Below are positions 35,165-44,267 of a stretch of DNA of 64,000 nucleotides, one piece after another. The stretch comes from Qipengyuania sp. (lineage in GTDB: Bacteria > Pseudomonadota > Alphaproteobacteria > Sphingomonadales > Sphingomonadaceae): contig JAIETR010000024.1 of assembly GCA_019745075.1 (NCBI GenBank), positions 33,739 through 97,738 of the forward strand, read 5' to 3'. The notes under the pieces are model-generated. The model was not told the DNA's origin and did no database searches. It saw nothing but the letters and a program-made list of their open reading frames with translations. How positions within the stretch are numbered: position 1 is the stretch's first letter; the number at the start of each line of letters is the position of its first letter. A program made the position numbers and the translations under genes.

Positions 35165-35538
35165 GGATATTGGGCGACCTCGACGAGATTGCCGTCCGGG
35201 TCGCGAAAATAGACCGACATCATCGGCCCCATGGCGCCGGTCCGCGCGATCGGGCCCTTTTCGATTTGGACGCCGCAGCGCTCGAGATGCGCGGCGAATT
35301 CGTCGATCGGCGCGGATGTGACCAAGCAAAAATCCGCGGCGCCGGGCGTCGGATGGCGTGCTTTCGGATCGAACGTCCGGTCCGCCTGATGGACGTTGAT
35401 TTTCTGCTGACCGAACGCCAGCGAGGTCGGCTTGCCCTCGGGTGAGTGCCGCGTGAAGCCCAACACCCGACAGTAGAATTCACAGGTGGCGTCGATCGAC
35501 GCCACGGTCAGAACGAAATGATCTATGCGATCAATCAT
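35161..35538 (-). CDS. VOC-family (glyoxalase/dioxygenase fold) protein
   Basis: A single-domain 125-residue vicinal oxygen chelate protein. It has IDHFVLTV at the start, with the first His ligand, and FRDPDGNLVEVAQY at the end, with the Glu ligand. The middle His expected at the second beta-alpha module reads FCLV, so one metal ligand may be missing. The start ATG overlaps the DUF35 stop (ATGA), making it the last gene of the 40468-35161 operon. The function is unknown: isomerase, lyase or a non-catalytic partner are possible. Confidence 0.88.
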   Translation of the reverse strand: MIDRIDHFVLTVASIDATCEFYCRVLGFTRHSPEGKPTSLAFGQQKINVHQADRTFDPKARHPTPGAADFCLVTSAPIDEFAAHLERCGVQIEKGPIARTGAMGPMMSVYFRDPDGNLVEVAQYP

Positions 35539-35933
35539 TCCGCCGATCGAACCAGGCGAAACGCGGCGATCATGCGGTCCTCGACCGGCAGCAATTCGAC
35601 TAGGACCCGCGCGCCTATGGCCGGAGATTCCTCGCCGAACAGCGGCGCGAACAGCCGCGGTCCTTCGTCCAGTTCGACGATGCCTCCGCAGACCGGCAGC
35701 CGGTCGGCAAAAGCCGGATGATGCGCGGTGTGGAGCTTGGTGAAGCTGTAGATCACACCCCCACCGCTCGCCGGTTCGCCGGTGAAATCGCCGCCACCGC
35801 AAACGTCGCATGCCAGGACCGACAGATGGGCCGTATCGCAGGTGCCGCAGCGAAGCACTTCCAGCCTGCCCTGATCGAGCGCCGCGAAAAAGTACGCGGA
35901 CGCCAGGTCCGGCTCCGGCATCGGGATCGTCAT
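35535..35933 (-). CDS. DUF35 OB-fold protein, second copy
   Basis: This 132-residue protein has the zinc ribbon CGTCDTAHLSVLACDVCG (four Cys) followed by an OB fold, as in the DUF35 protein at 15403-15822, but is only distantly similar to it. It overlaps both neighbours by ATGA: the thiolase-like gene before it and the VOC gene after it. This places thiolase-like and DUF35 genes as an adjacent, coupled pair, the arrangement seen for Ltp2 and ChsH2-type aldolases. An in-frame extension upstream to 36026 lies within the thiolase-like gene and is not needed. Confidence 0.9.
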   Translation of the reverse strand: MTIPMPEPDLASAYFFAALDQGRLEVLRCGTCDTAHLSVLACDVCGGGDFTGEPASGGGVIYSFTKLHTAHHPAFADRLPVCGGIVELDEGPRLFAPLFGEESPAIGARVLVELLPVEDRMIAAFRLVRSAE

Positions 35934-37111
35934 GTCCACTGCTCCGAAGCGCCGAGGATTATGCCGGCATGATAGTCCAACCGGCCACCGTCGTTGGTGA
36001 CCAGGATCGTGCCCGCGCGTTCGCATTGGCGTTCGCCGGCAGCGCCGCGCGCCTGAAGGACAGCCTCTACGACCGGAGTCATGCCCTGGAGATAATAGCC
36101 GGAGAGGTGGCCCCCTCCGGTATTGATCGGCATCCCGCCGCCTCCGGGGCCTGCAGCGCCCTCTGCGTACGCGGCTCGAGCCTCGCCGGGGCCGTAGAAG
36201 CCGTAAGCCTCGAGAGAGACTAGCGGCATGATGCTGAACGCATCATAGAATTGGCAGATGTCGATTTCCGCAGGGGACAGGCCTGTCGCTTCGAACAGCG
36301 TGCGCGCGGCGATGGCCCCGCCATGCGTGAGGGAACGGTCGAAACCATGGCGGTCGGGCGTGCCAGGATGTCCCTCGGCGCTGGCCAGGATGTGCACCGC
36401 GGGCTGCGCGCCGTCCGCCGCGCGGTCGCGCCGGCTGACGATCACCGCGACCGCGCCGTTGACGGGGGCCGCGCAGTCGAAGAGACGCAGGGGCTCGGCG
36501 ATGTAGCGCGCTGCGAAATAGTCTTCTCGGGTTAGAGGCTTGCGAAACGTCGCCTCGGGATTGAGCGCAGCCCAGGCCCGCGTCGTGATCGCCACATCGG
36601 ATAGCACCTGCTCGTCCAGGCCGTGCAGCGCGAAGTAACGCTGGGCGCTGAGGGCATAGACCGATGCGCCCCCAAACAGGCCGGCGCTGTACCGCAGCCC
36701 CTCCATGCCGACGCCAGTCTTGAGCCGCCCGAAGGCCGCGCCCATTCGCGTGCCGGGTGTCACGGGGGTATCCGCAAACACGCATGCGACCACATCCGCC
36801 ATGCCGGCAGACACGGTCAGCGCTGCGGTCTGGATCGCGGCAAGCGCGCTGGCGCCCTCGCATAGCGCGATGCGGTTGAGCTTGAGGTCGCGCAGGCCGA
36901 GCGCACGTTGAAGGTCGAGCCCAAGCACCGCGTCGCTCGCGCCGCTCGTGCGGCATATCACCAGCCCGTCGATGGCGGCGGTCGTCAGTCCGGCATCCGC
37001 CGCCGCGGCGATCACGGCCTGGCGCGCCAATTCCGCCGCGGTTCGGCTATCCTCCCGGTTCAGGCCAGCGCGGCCCAAACCGATGATCGATGCGTTGGGC
37101 CCGCCGCGCAC
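35930..37111 (-). CDS. Thiolase-like (SCP-x/Ltp2 type) protein, second copy
   Basis: A 393-residue thiolase-superfamily protein of the lipid-transfer branch. The conserved tyrosine segment reads CQFYDAFSIM, matching QIYDAFTYM of the copy at 13297. In the first active-site loop a Cys is present (IALCEGASALAA) but the spacing is not that of normal thiolases. The C-terminal loop is VTNDGG without Cys. Thiolysis is therefore doubtful, and an aldolase-like role with the adjacent DUF35 protein is more likely (inference). It begins with GTG at 37111, 2 bp after the Rieske beta gene. It sits in the middle of a ring-hydroxylation operon, which is unusual for a thiolase. Confidence 0.9.
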   Translation of the reverse strand: MRGGPNASIIGLGRAGLNREDSRTAAELARQAVIAAAADAGLTTAAIDGLVICRTSGASDAVLGLDLQRALGLRDLKLNRIALCEGASALAAIQTAALTVSAGMADVVACVFADTPVTPGTRMGAAFGRLKTGVGMEGLRYSAGLFGGASVYALSAQRYFALHGLDEQVLSDVAITTRAWAALNPEATFRKPLTREDYFAARYIAEPLRLFDCAAPVNGAVAVIVSRRDRAADGAQPAVHILASAEGHPGTPDRHGFDRSLTHGGAIAARTLFEATGLSPAEIDICQFYDAFSIMPLVSLEAYGFYGPGEARAAYAEGAAGPGGGGMPINTGGGHLSGYYLQGMTPVVEAVLQARGAAGERQCERAGTILVTNDGGRLDYHAGIILGASEQWT

Positions 37112-37113
37112 GG

Positions 37114-37608
37114 TCAGACGAGAAACGCCAGATTGTCGATCGCTTCAGCGCAATTGACCAGAACGACCGTCTTGCGCTTGATCCGGAAGCCATCCTCGGC
37201 CGGCACAAGCACATGCGTCGTGCGTCCAGCCCAGGTGGTCAGATTGGCGCGTCGCGATTCGATCAGGATGAAGTTCGACTGCACTTCGACATCGGCTCCG
37301 TTCTCGCTGATCTCGATATTGGAGATCAGGCGGCGCAGACCGGACTGGGGCGCCTGCGAATGGCGGACCCCGGTGTTCAACTGCCGGATGCGGCTCGCGA
37401 GCCGCGCGCGGTTGTCGTAGATGTACGAGACCTCGCGGGCGGGGTCTGCGTCCTGGCGTCGGGGGACCCAATAGAGAGTGTCTTCACTGGCCCAAAGTGC
37501 TTCCCACTCGTCATAGCGGTGCTCGTCCTGCAGCCGTGCCTCGAGATAGAGGAACTGTTCGACGGCGGCGGCGCTTAGCGTGGTTCGTTCGAGAGTCGCG
37601 GTCGTCAC
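37114..37608 (-). CDS. Aromatic-ring-hydroxylating dioxygenase beta subunit
   Basis: A 164-residue SnoaL-like small subunit (typical beta subunits have 160-190 residues) with the familiar FLYLEARLQDEHRYDEWEAL opening and a C-terminal KRKTVVLVNCA strand. It packs with the alpha subunit as an alpha3-beta3 hexamer and is structural rather than catalytic. The start is GTG at 37608, overlapping the alpha stop (GTGA), with GGAGG just upstream on the coding strand. Paired with the alpha subunit at 37605-38900. Confidence 0.93.
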   Translation of the reverse strand: MTTATLERTTLSAAAVEQFLYLEARLQDEHRYDEWEALWASEDTLYWVPRRQDADPAREVSYIYDNRARLASRIRQLNTGVRHSQAPQSGLRRLISNIEISENGADVEVQSNFILIESRRANLTTWAGRTTHVLVPAEDGFRIKRKTVVLVNCAEAIDNLAFLV

Positions 37609-38900
37609 TGGCTGACCTCCTGCGATGCGGCCATCACTTCACGATAATGGCTCCAGAAACCGCGCTGGCTGGTCTCGTCCATCAGTCCGGCGAGCTTAAC
37701 GCCGTTGGCGAGCACTTCTTCCTTGCCCATGCCACGCGACAGGAGGATCCATTCGGGCTCGAGGTTGGCTACGCCCATCTGCGTCAGTTCCCCGATCTCG
37801 GCATCGTCGGCGATCAGCATTCCGGCAGGTCCCATCGCGCCTTCGCAGCGGCGCAGCGTTCGTGCATTGAGATCGTCGGCGCCCTCGAGGAAGACCGGGA
37901 TGGTGTATTGGATCGAATGCTGCGGGCTCACCGGTTCGATCACCATGATGTTCATCTCGGCGAGCGAAAGGTTGGGAAAGAGCATCGAATGTGGCGGTCC
38001 TTCGATCAGCCTGCGACGCGCATCCTCGGGACCATAAGCGTCGTTCATCGCCTTGACGTAGACCGGCAACCGCTCGGGATCGATGCCGCCGGTCCAGCGA
38101 AACAGCCGATCCCCCGCGGCGCGATAGTCGCTCGCATGGTCGATGTCCGAGTGGCCCATGCCGAAATCGCGCACGCGGGTCGGCGAGGTCGGCTTGCGGT
38201 CGCGCACGGTAGCGAAGGTGCGGTTCGCGGCGATCAGGGAACCATGCACCATCGGCGCGTGGTAGCCATCGACCTGGTTCTCGACGATCATCTTCCAGTT
38301 GGAGCGCATCTTGTGCTTCATCCAGCCGGCGGAGAGCTGGATGCGGCCGGTGGGCGAAAGCCCGAGCAGGGCGTCGATCAGCTCGGTCGCATGGCCGAGA
38401 TGCTCGCGCAGCGTCAGTTCGTTGGGGATCAGGTTGACGAAGATGAACCCGCCATAGGTATCCATCCGTGCGACCGGCGTGAGGCCGGCATCCGCCTTGG
38501 AGAAGTCTGCCGGATAGGCGGCTTCGTCAGGCAGTCCGATCAGGCGGCCGTCGAGCGCGAAGGTCCACGCGTGGTAGGGGCAGGTGATCCGCGAGCGATG
38601 CCCTGAAGAGGTCTGGCACAAGGTTGCGCCCCGATGCGGGCAGCGATTGTAGAAGACGTGGACCTCGCCGTCCTTGCTGCGAATCGCGATGAGCGATTGC
38701 GTGCCTACGCGGCGGACGACGAAGTCGCCTGCGTTCGGGATTTCGCTGTCGTGCGCGACGAAGCTCCAGCCCCGATGGAAGATCTGCTCCATCTCGTCGG
38801 CGAAGATCTGCGGGCTGGTGTAGAGCGAGCCGTGGAGCCTGCCGTCCTGAACCAGGTGACGGTAGTCGATCATCGGCTGGATCTCGAGTGCGGTTGCCAT
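37605..38900 (-). CDS. Aromatic-ring-hydroxylating dioxygenase alpha subunit (Rieske)
   Basis: The 431-residue catalytic subunit contains the Rieske motif CPHRG (about 88-92) and CPYHAW, and the mononuclear iron motif NQVDGYHAPMVH, in which D, H and H are the expected bridge and ligands. It is of the benzoate / toluate / anthranilate or cinnamate-like class that has a beta subunit. The product would be a cis-dihydrodiol or, with loss of a group, a catechol. No reductase gene lies in the operon; the ferredoxin at 49132 is the only iron-sulfur donor in the window. The ATG at 38900 shares a base with the stop of the CoA ligase (TGATG). Confidence 0.93.
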   Translation of the reverse strand: MATALEIQPMIDYRHLVQDGRLHGSLYTSPQIFADEMEQIFHRGWSFVAHDSEIPNAGDFVVRRVGTQSLIAIRSKDGEVHVFYNRCPHRGATLCQTSSGHRSRITCPYHAWTFALDGRLIGLPDEAAYPADFSKADAGLTPVARMDTYGGFIFVNLIPNELTLREHLGHATELIDALLGLSPTGRIQLSAGWMKHKMRSNWKMIVENQVDGYHAPMVHGSLIAANRTFATVRDRKPTSPTRVRDFGMGHSDIDHASDYRAAGDRLFRWTGGIDPERLPVYVKAMNDAYGPEDARRRLIEGPPHSMLFPNLSLAEMNIMVIEPVSPQHSIQYTIPVFLEGADDLNARTLRRCEGAMGPAGMLIADDAEIGELTQMGVANLEPEWILLSRGMGKEEVLANGVKLAGLMDETSQRGFWSHYREVMAASQEVSQ

Positions 38901-40468
38901 CACGCCGTCTCCTTCTCGATCGCCCAGGGCAATTTGCCTGGTTCGGCGAACATCGCCTGGATTGCCCGCTTGTCGACCTTGTCGGTGTTTCCACGCGGGA
39001 GCGAGGGCAGGATCGCGATATGCTTCGGCACCTCGAACTTGGACACGTTCTCGCGGCAATGCTTGTCGAGCGCTTCCGGCGTGACGCCGGCGTCGCCCCG
39101 CACGGTCACGGCTGCCACGACCGCCTCGCCCCATTGCGGATGGGGCATACCGAACACCGCGACCTCGGCGACGCCCTTATACTCGGCCAGCGCGTTTTCG
39201 ATCGCCGTCGGATAAACGTTGAAGCCGCCGCTCACGATCATGTTGTGCTGGCGATCGCCTAGGAACACGTAGCCGCGCTCGTCCATCCGCCCGAAGTCGC
39301 CGGTCTTCAGCCATTTGCCGAAGACCGTATTCGCGTTGAGCTCGGGCAGGTTCAAATAGCCCTGCATGACCGTGTCGCCGCCGATCCACACCAGGCCCAG
39401 TTCGCCGCGGGGGACTTCCTTGCCCTCCTCGTCGCGGATCTGGATGTCGGCGTGCGGCATTGCCTTGCCGACCGAGCGAAGCAGCGCGAAATCGCCGTTG
39501 AGCGCCTGCTGGTGTCCGGGATTGTCGAGCAGGGCAACCGCGCCGGTGGATTCCGAAACGCCGTAACGGTTGAGAAACTCGCAGCCGAGCGTCGCATAGG
39601 CGTCGCGGATCAGCGCGGGCGTCGCCGGCATCGTGCCGTAGCAGATCTGGCGCAGCGACGAGATATCCCAATGGCCGGTCTTCACGTCATCGACGATGCG
39701 GCGCAGCATGGTCGGGACCACGGTCACGGTTGTAACGCGGTGCTCCTCGATCAGGTCGAGGAAGCGCTCGGCCTGGAAGTTTTCCAGCACCGTAGTCATG
39801 CCGGTTATGATGTTCATGCACATCGTGTTGATGTTGATGCCGGCCGGATTGGTCACGTAAACGCGCACGTCCTGCTTGGTGTAGCCGTTGACCATGTTGT
39901 TGAACACGAGCGACGTCAGCAGGTTGCGGTTGCTCAGCAGCACGCCCTTCGGATTTCCCGTCGTTCCGGACGTGTATCCGATTGCGCCCACGCCTTCCTC
40001 GTCGAGCGGGGGCAGGTCCGGATTGGCATCGGTGCTGGCGACCAGCTTCTCATAGTCGAGCGGCAGATCGTGCGGCCCGCCGAACCCGATGATGATGCGT
40101 CCCTCGGCCGCAAGCTCTTCATAATGCTCGGCAAGGTTGGCCGCGCACTTGGCTTCGACGAAGATCGCGCGCGCATCGCAGTCGCGGATGACGTGCATCA
40201 TTTCGCGCGTCGAATAGCGCCAGTTCAGGCCCGCCCGAACCGCGCCGGTCTTCATGCACGCGAACCAATGCTCGGCGATTTCAATCCGGTTGTGCGAAAG
40301 GATCGCCGTCCGCGTTCCCTTGGTGATGCCGAGATCCTGGAACACCCGCGCGAGCCGGCTGGAGCGCTCGTGCATCTCCGCCCAATTGCTGCGGCGATCG
40401 GCATCGATATAGGCGGTATCATCGGGAAACTTTTCGGCGCACCGTCGCACGAAGTCGCGGAGGAACAT
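38900..40468 (-). CDS. AMP-forming CoA ligase
   Basis: A 522-residue adenylate-forming enzyme with IGYTSGTTGNPKGVLLSN, the A5 motif RYGVSESTG, LKTGDFGRMDERGY, VSGGFNVYP, and a C-terminal lysine region LPRGNTDKVDKRAI. It activates a carboxylic acid (aromatic or cyclic) to a CoA thioester. It heads the operon with Rieske alpha/beta, thiolase-like, DUF35 and VOC genes, so ring hydroxylation here may act on, or produce, a CoA-bound or side-chain acid. The long divergent gap to the aldolase gene at 40710 should hold its promoter. Confidence 0.93.
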   Translation of the reverse strand: MFLRDFVRRCAEKFPDDTAYIDADRRSNWAEMHERSSRLARVFQDLGITKGTRTAILSHNRIEIAEHWFACMKTGAVRAGLNWRYSTREMMHVIRDCDARAIFVEAKCAANLAEHYEELAAEGRIIIGFGGPHDLPLDYEKLVASTDANPDLPPLDEEGVGAIGYTSGTTGNPKGVLLSNRNLLTSLVFNNMVNGYTKQDVRVYVTNPAGININTMCMNIITGMTTVLENFQAERFLDLIEEHRVTTVTVVPTMLRRIVDDVKTGHWDISSLRQICYGTMPATPALIRDAYATLGCEFLNRYGVSESTGAVALLDNPGHQQALNGDFALLRSVGKAMPHADIQIRDEEGKEVPRGELGLVWIGGDTVMQGYLNLPELNANTVFGKWLKTGDFGRMDERGYVFLGDRQHNMIVSGGFNVYPTAIENALAEYKGVAEVAVFGMPHPQWGEAVVAAVTVRGDAGVTPEALDKHCRENVSKFEVPKHIAILPSLPRGNTDKVDKRAIQAMFAEPGKLPWAIEKETA

Positions 40469-40709
40469 TACTGGCCCTTTCTTGCGGTATTTGAACCAAG
40501 GATTTCCGCTGGCCTAAGCGTATCGGCCCTCAAGGTGTTAGCTCGCAGATGCTTTGCAAGGCATTGGATTTTTCAATGGGCTTTCGGATCGACGCTCAAA
40601 TATATCGCCAGCTTAATGCCTAGGTGCATAGCGGCGATGGGTTTTCGCTATCGCTCGGTATCGCAAAATCCGCTGGCGGCGCACGGGCATTGCAGGGGAT
40701 CTCCGTTCC
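40469..40709. promoter_or_regulatory. Divergent promoter region, CoA ligase operon / aldolase
   Basis: This 241-bp region separates the minus-strand ligase operon from the plus-strand aldolase and has a lower GC content than its surroundings. An imperfect dyad around 40637-40669 (GGGTTTTCGC and GCAAAATCC arms) could be an operator. I see no confident -35/-10 pair and no small gene. Confidence 0.4.
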
Positions 40710-41495
40710 ATGAACAACCGTTTCAAGCAGGCCCTCATCGAGAAGCGCGCGCAAATCGGCCTGTGGCAAGGCCTGGCGAGCCCCTATACGGCGGAGATCT
40801 GCGCCGGGGCCGGCTTTGACTGGCTGCTGTTCGACGGAGAGCATAGCCCCACGGACCTGCCCATGCTGTTGTCGCAACTGCAGGCGATCGGGGAAACTTC
40901 GGCCGAAGCCGTCGCCCGTCCGCCGGTGGGCGAACCCTGGTTGATCAAGCAATATCTGGACCTGGGCTTCCGCACGCTGCTCATTCCGATGGTGAACAGC
41001 GCAGCGCAGGCGGCCGAGCTGGTCGAGGCGTGCCGATATGCGCCCGCGGGAATCCGGGGCGTCGCGATGAGCCGGGCATCGCGCTGGGGCCGCGATCGCG
41101 ATTACCTGTCAAGCGCAGATAGCGAAATCTGTCTCCTCGTACAGGTAGAGACCCGTGCAGGTATCGATGCTGTGGAAGAAATCAGCGCGGTCGATGGGGT
41201 GGACGGGATCTTTATCGGTCCCGCCGATCTGTCTGCGTCGCTTGGTTATCGCGGCCAGCCCTCGCATCCCGAAGTGGTAGCGCGGATCGAGTTGGCAATC
41301 GGGCGCATTCGCGCCGCCGGAAAGGCTCCCGGCATATTGAGCGCCGATGTCGCCGCGGCGCGCCGCTATCTGGAGCTGGGCTGCCTGTTCGTCGCAGTCG
41401 GCACCGACATGGGCCTGCTGGCGCGCGCCACCGATGCGCTGGCCGCCGAGTTCGGCCGGGGTCCGAGTGCACCGCTCCCGGCCGGGACCTATTGA
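40710..41495 (+). CDS. hpaI: HpcH/HpaI class II aldolase
   Basis: The 261-residue protein matches 4-hydroxy-2-oxoheptanedioate aldolase (HpaI) and its relatives. The substrate His is in LLFDGEHSP (near 46), Arg in VARPP, the metal-ligand Glu in VQVETRAG (near 150) and Asp in IGPADLSASLG (near 176). It retro-aldol cleaves a 4-hydroxy-2-oxo acid to pyruvate and an aldehyde. In a meta-cleavage pathway this would split the hydrated 2-hydroxypentadienoate-type product, a step otherwise absent from the Mhp-like genes at 6238-11210. Shine-Dalgarno GGGGA precedes the ATG. Other HpaI-like specificities, such as 2-keto-3-deoxy sugar acids, cannot be excluded. Confidence 0.9.
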   Translation: MNNRFKQALIEKRAQIGLWQGLASPYTAEICAGAGFDWLLFDGEHSPTDLPMLLSQLQAIGETSAEAVARPPVGEPWLIKQYLDLGFRTLLIPMVNSAAQAAELVEACRYAPAGIRGVAMSRASRWGRDRDYLSSADSEICLLVQVETRAGIDAVEEISAVDGVDGIFIGPADLSASLGYRGQPSHPEVVARIELAIGRIRAAGKAPGILSADVAAARRYLELGCLFVAVGTDMGLLARATDALAAEFGRGPSAPLPAGTY

Positions 41496-41548
41496 GGCGC
41501 TGACGTCCAAGCTTCTCCGGGCGCGTGCTCAGCGGCGAACGGCATCCA

Positions 41549-42910
41549 TTATTGCGCTCTCCATAACCGATCGACCTGCAGCGCATCCCGGAAGCGCGGA
41601 AGCGCGGCGGCTAGCGCGAGCAAGGCGACCGTAGCGGCGCAGCCGAGGACGATCGCCAGCGCCTTGCCGATCGCCATTCCCGAAGCATCGATAGAGGTGG
41701 ACAATATCGCCACCAGTGTCGGGCCGATGCCGAAACCGATCAGCGTGATGAGCATCGTGAACAGCGCCGATACGCGGCCGCGCAATTCGTTCGGCGTGAT
41801 CAGCTGGAGCGCCGCGGCCGCCACGCCGAGGAACGTCATCGCGAAGAAGTAATGCGGGATCATCCCGACCGCGAAAACTCCGACATTGCCCCACAGCAAT
41901 CCGATGATCGCGGCTGGAACCGCGAAGGGCAGGGTGAACAGGAAGATCCGCAGATTGATGGTCGTGTCGCCCTTGGCGGCCTGGCGATCCACCCACCATC
42001 CAGTGGCGATCTGTCCAGGCAGTCCGGCAAAGATCAGCAGCGCGGCGATGGTAATTCCGATGTGCACGGGCGCGACGAGCAGCGTGCGCCCCAGCACGGT
42101 CGGCGACCAGGCGAATGTCGAATTGACGATCATGCTCATTGCGCCAAAAGCGATGCACAGCAGGGCGAGCAAGGCCGCATTGGCCTTCAGGAAACGAACC
42201 AGATGCGCGGTGCTGCCGGCCTCAGGAGCCGAGGTGCGGCCGAGGCGCGTGGGCTCAGGGAAGAGGAAGGCGAGGAGGGCAAGGAACGGGCCGGGCAGGC
42301 CGGTCACGAAGAAAACCAGCCTCCAGCTATGCAGTTCGCCGATGATCGGCAGCCAGACGCTCGCATGGGTCGTGCTCCACGCGACAACGAAGCCGCCCGC
42401 GAGGATGGCGATCGCACCCCCGACCAGGCCCCCCATGATGAACACGGACATGGCCAGCGAAAGGCGGTGGCGCGGAAAGGAATCCGAGATCATCGAATAA
42501 GCGGCCGGCCCGAGCGCGGCTTCACCGACGCCCACCAGCATGCGCGCGATGAAGAGTTCGGAGAAGTTCGATGCAAGCCCGCATGCCGCAGAGGCGAGAC
42601 CCCAGAGCGCGACGCTCACCCCGATCAGCGCCCGGCGCGAAGTGCGGTCGGCGATCCAGCCCATCGCGAGGCCGATCGTGGTGTAGAAGAGGGCAAAGGA
42701 AAAGCCGAGCAGGAGGCTCGCCTGCACATCGCTGATGCCGAGGTCGCGGCGGATCGGATCGACCAGCATGGTCATGATCTGCCGATCGACCATCGCAAAT
42801 ACCGAATAGATGAAAAGGACCCCGATCGTGAGCCACGCCACCGCCGGCGAGGGTCGGGCGGACGGCTTGGCGGAAGCCGTCACTCCGAGGCTGGGTAACG
42901 CGACAGACAT
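41549..42910 (-). CDS. MFS transporter
   Basis: A 453-residue, roughly 12-segment transporter with the Spinster-like signature MVDRQIMTMLVDPIRRDLGIS in the first segment and WIADRTSRR in the 2-3 loop. It is the last gene of the minus-strand set that begins with the TonB receptor at 48792, only 4 bp after another MFS gene. Two transporters in tandem behind an outer-membrane receptor suggest either two substrates or uptake plus export of an intermediate. Confidence 0.93.
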   Translation of the reverse strand: MSVALPSLGVTASAKPSARPSPAVAWLTIGVLFIYSVFAMVDRQIMTMLVDPIRRDLGISDVQASLLLGFSFALFYTTIGLAMGWIADRTSRRALIGVSVALWGLASAACGLASNFSELFIARMLVGVGEAALGPAAYSMISDSFPRHRLSLAMSVFIMGGLVGGAIAILAGGFVVAWSTTHASVWLPIIGELHSWRLVFFVTGLPGPFLALLAFLFPEPTRLGRTSAPEAGSTAHLVRFLKANAALLALLCIAFGAMSMIVNSTFAWSPTVLGRTLLVAPVHIGITIAALLIFAGLPGQIATGWWVDRQAAKGDTTINLRIFLFTLPFAVPAAIIGLLWGNVGVFAVGMIPHYFFAMTFLGVAAAALQLITPNELRGRVSALFTMLITLIGFGIGPTLVAILSTSIDASGMAIGKALAIVLGCAATVALLALAAALPRFRDALQVDRLWRAQ

Positions 42911-42914
42911 GGTT

Positions 42915-44267
42915 TCAGGCTCCGCCGCGCGGGATTTCAGGGTCGCCTTGCCGCGCTAGGACAGCTCGGACCGGGGCCAGGGCGTATCGCAGGCAAATCC
43001 AGGCGAGCGGGATCGTCAGGCAGGTGGTGGTTGCCAGCGACATCCCCAGCTTGGCCTCGTCCTGGAAAACATAGTCAGTCAGAAAGGCGGTGAAGGTCGG
43101 GCCCGCGCCCAGCCCGAGGAATGTAAAGAAGCCGAGGAAGAGCCCGGTCACCTGCCCGCGTAGCGTCGGGGGAACGAACAGCTGCAGCGTGGCGCCCATG
43201 AAGACGACGAACTGCAGCGCCACGACCTGCATGATCCCATAGGCGATGAGGAACCACCAGGGGTCGGTCAGGAAGAACGCGACAGCCCCCACCGGAATGG
43301 CGGCGGCGAGCAGCCAGGTGAAGAAGCGCAAATGCGCGTCGCGCATGCCGCGGCCATAGAGCCAGTCGACGATCATCCCCTTCACGATCATCGAGCCCGC
43401 CCCGAACAGGCTGATCACGCTGAGCGCAGGCCCGTATTGCGCAGGGTGCCATCCGAACTGCCGGCTCATATAGGTCGGCGCCCAGGAGGTGAGGCTATAC
43501 ATGGTGATGGAGATCGAGGCGAAGCCGATCGCCATCGGCACCAGCGCGCGCGCCTCGCTCCGCAGGAACGGGATCAGCGGCGGACGATCCGCCGAGGCGT
43601 TTGTGGATGCACCGCGCAGCGGTTCGCGGAAGGTAAAGACCAGCAGAGCGAGGAGCACGCCGGGCAGGCCGGTCAGCGCAAGCGCGATCTGCCATGGCTC
43701 CATGTTACCCACGACCGGCCAATGGGTGTGCTGGATCGTGGCGGCGAAGGCGATGCTCAAGCCGCCGATCGCGAATGCGAGCGCGGCGCCGAGCTTGGCG
43801 CCCATCTGATAGATGGCCATCGCCGTAGTCAGTCGCCGCCGCGGAAAGCGATCGGCCAACATCGAATAGGCGGCAGGCGTGAGCGCCGCCTCACCCGCAC
43901 CGACGCCGACGCGAAACAGGAACAGTCCGGCGAAACTGCCGGCCAGACCGCTCAGGCCGGCAGACAACGACCATAGCGTCACACCGCCAAAGATCACCTT
44001 TCTGCGGGACGTGCGATCGGCGGCAAGCCCGAAAACATAGCCGAAGATACAGTAAGCGACGCCGAAGGCCGGCCCGATGATCAGCCCGATCTGCACGTCG
44101 GAAAGCCCGAGCGTCGCCTTGATCGGATCGACCAGCATCGAGATGACGATCCGGTCGACGAAGGAGAGCGTGTAGAGCAGCAGCAGCACCGCCAGCATCC
44201 ACCATGCCTCGATCTGCACGCGTTCCGGGCTGGCATCGATAGTGCGGGGCGACGTGGCTTCAACCAC
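42915..44267 (-). CDS. MFS transporter
   Basis: A 450-residue transporter paralogous to the one at 41549-42910 (first-segment motif FVDRIVISMLVDPIKATLGL; loop GLAADRTSRR). The reading frame starts with GTG at 44267, 8 bp inside the end of the CoA ligase, so it is translationally coupled. It is probably an inner-membrane importer for the acid that the upstream ligase activates. Confidence 0.92.
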   Translation of the reverse strand: MVEATSPRTIDASPERVQIEAWWMLAVLLLLYTLSFVDRIVISMLVDPIKATLGLSDVQIGLIIGPAFGVAYCIFGYVFGLAADRTSRRKVIFGGVTLWSLSAGLSGLAGSFAGLFLFRVGVGAGEAALTPAAYSMLADRFPRRRLTTAMAIYQMGAKLGAALAFAIGGLSIAFAATIQHTHWPVVGNMEPWQIALALTGLPGVLLALLVFTFREPLRGASTNASADRPPLIPFLRSEARALVPMAIGFASISITMYSLTSWAPTYMSRQFGWHPAQYGPALSVISLFGAGSMIVKGMIVDWLYGRGMRDAHLRFFTWLLAAAIPVGAVAFFLTDPWWFLIAYGIMQVVALQFVVFMGATLQLFVPPTLRGQVTGLFLGFFTFLGLGAGPTFTAFLTDYVFQDEAKLGMSLATTTCLTIPLAWICLRYALAPVRAVLARQGDPEIPRGGA

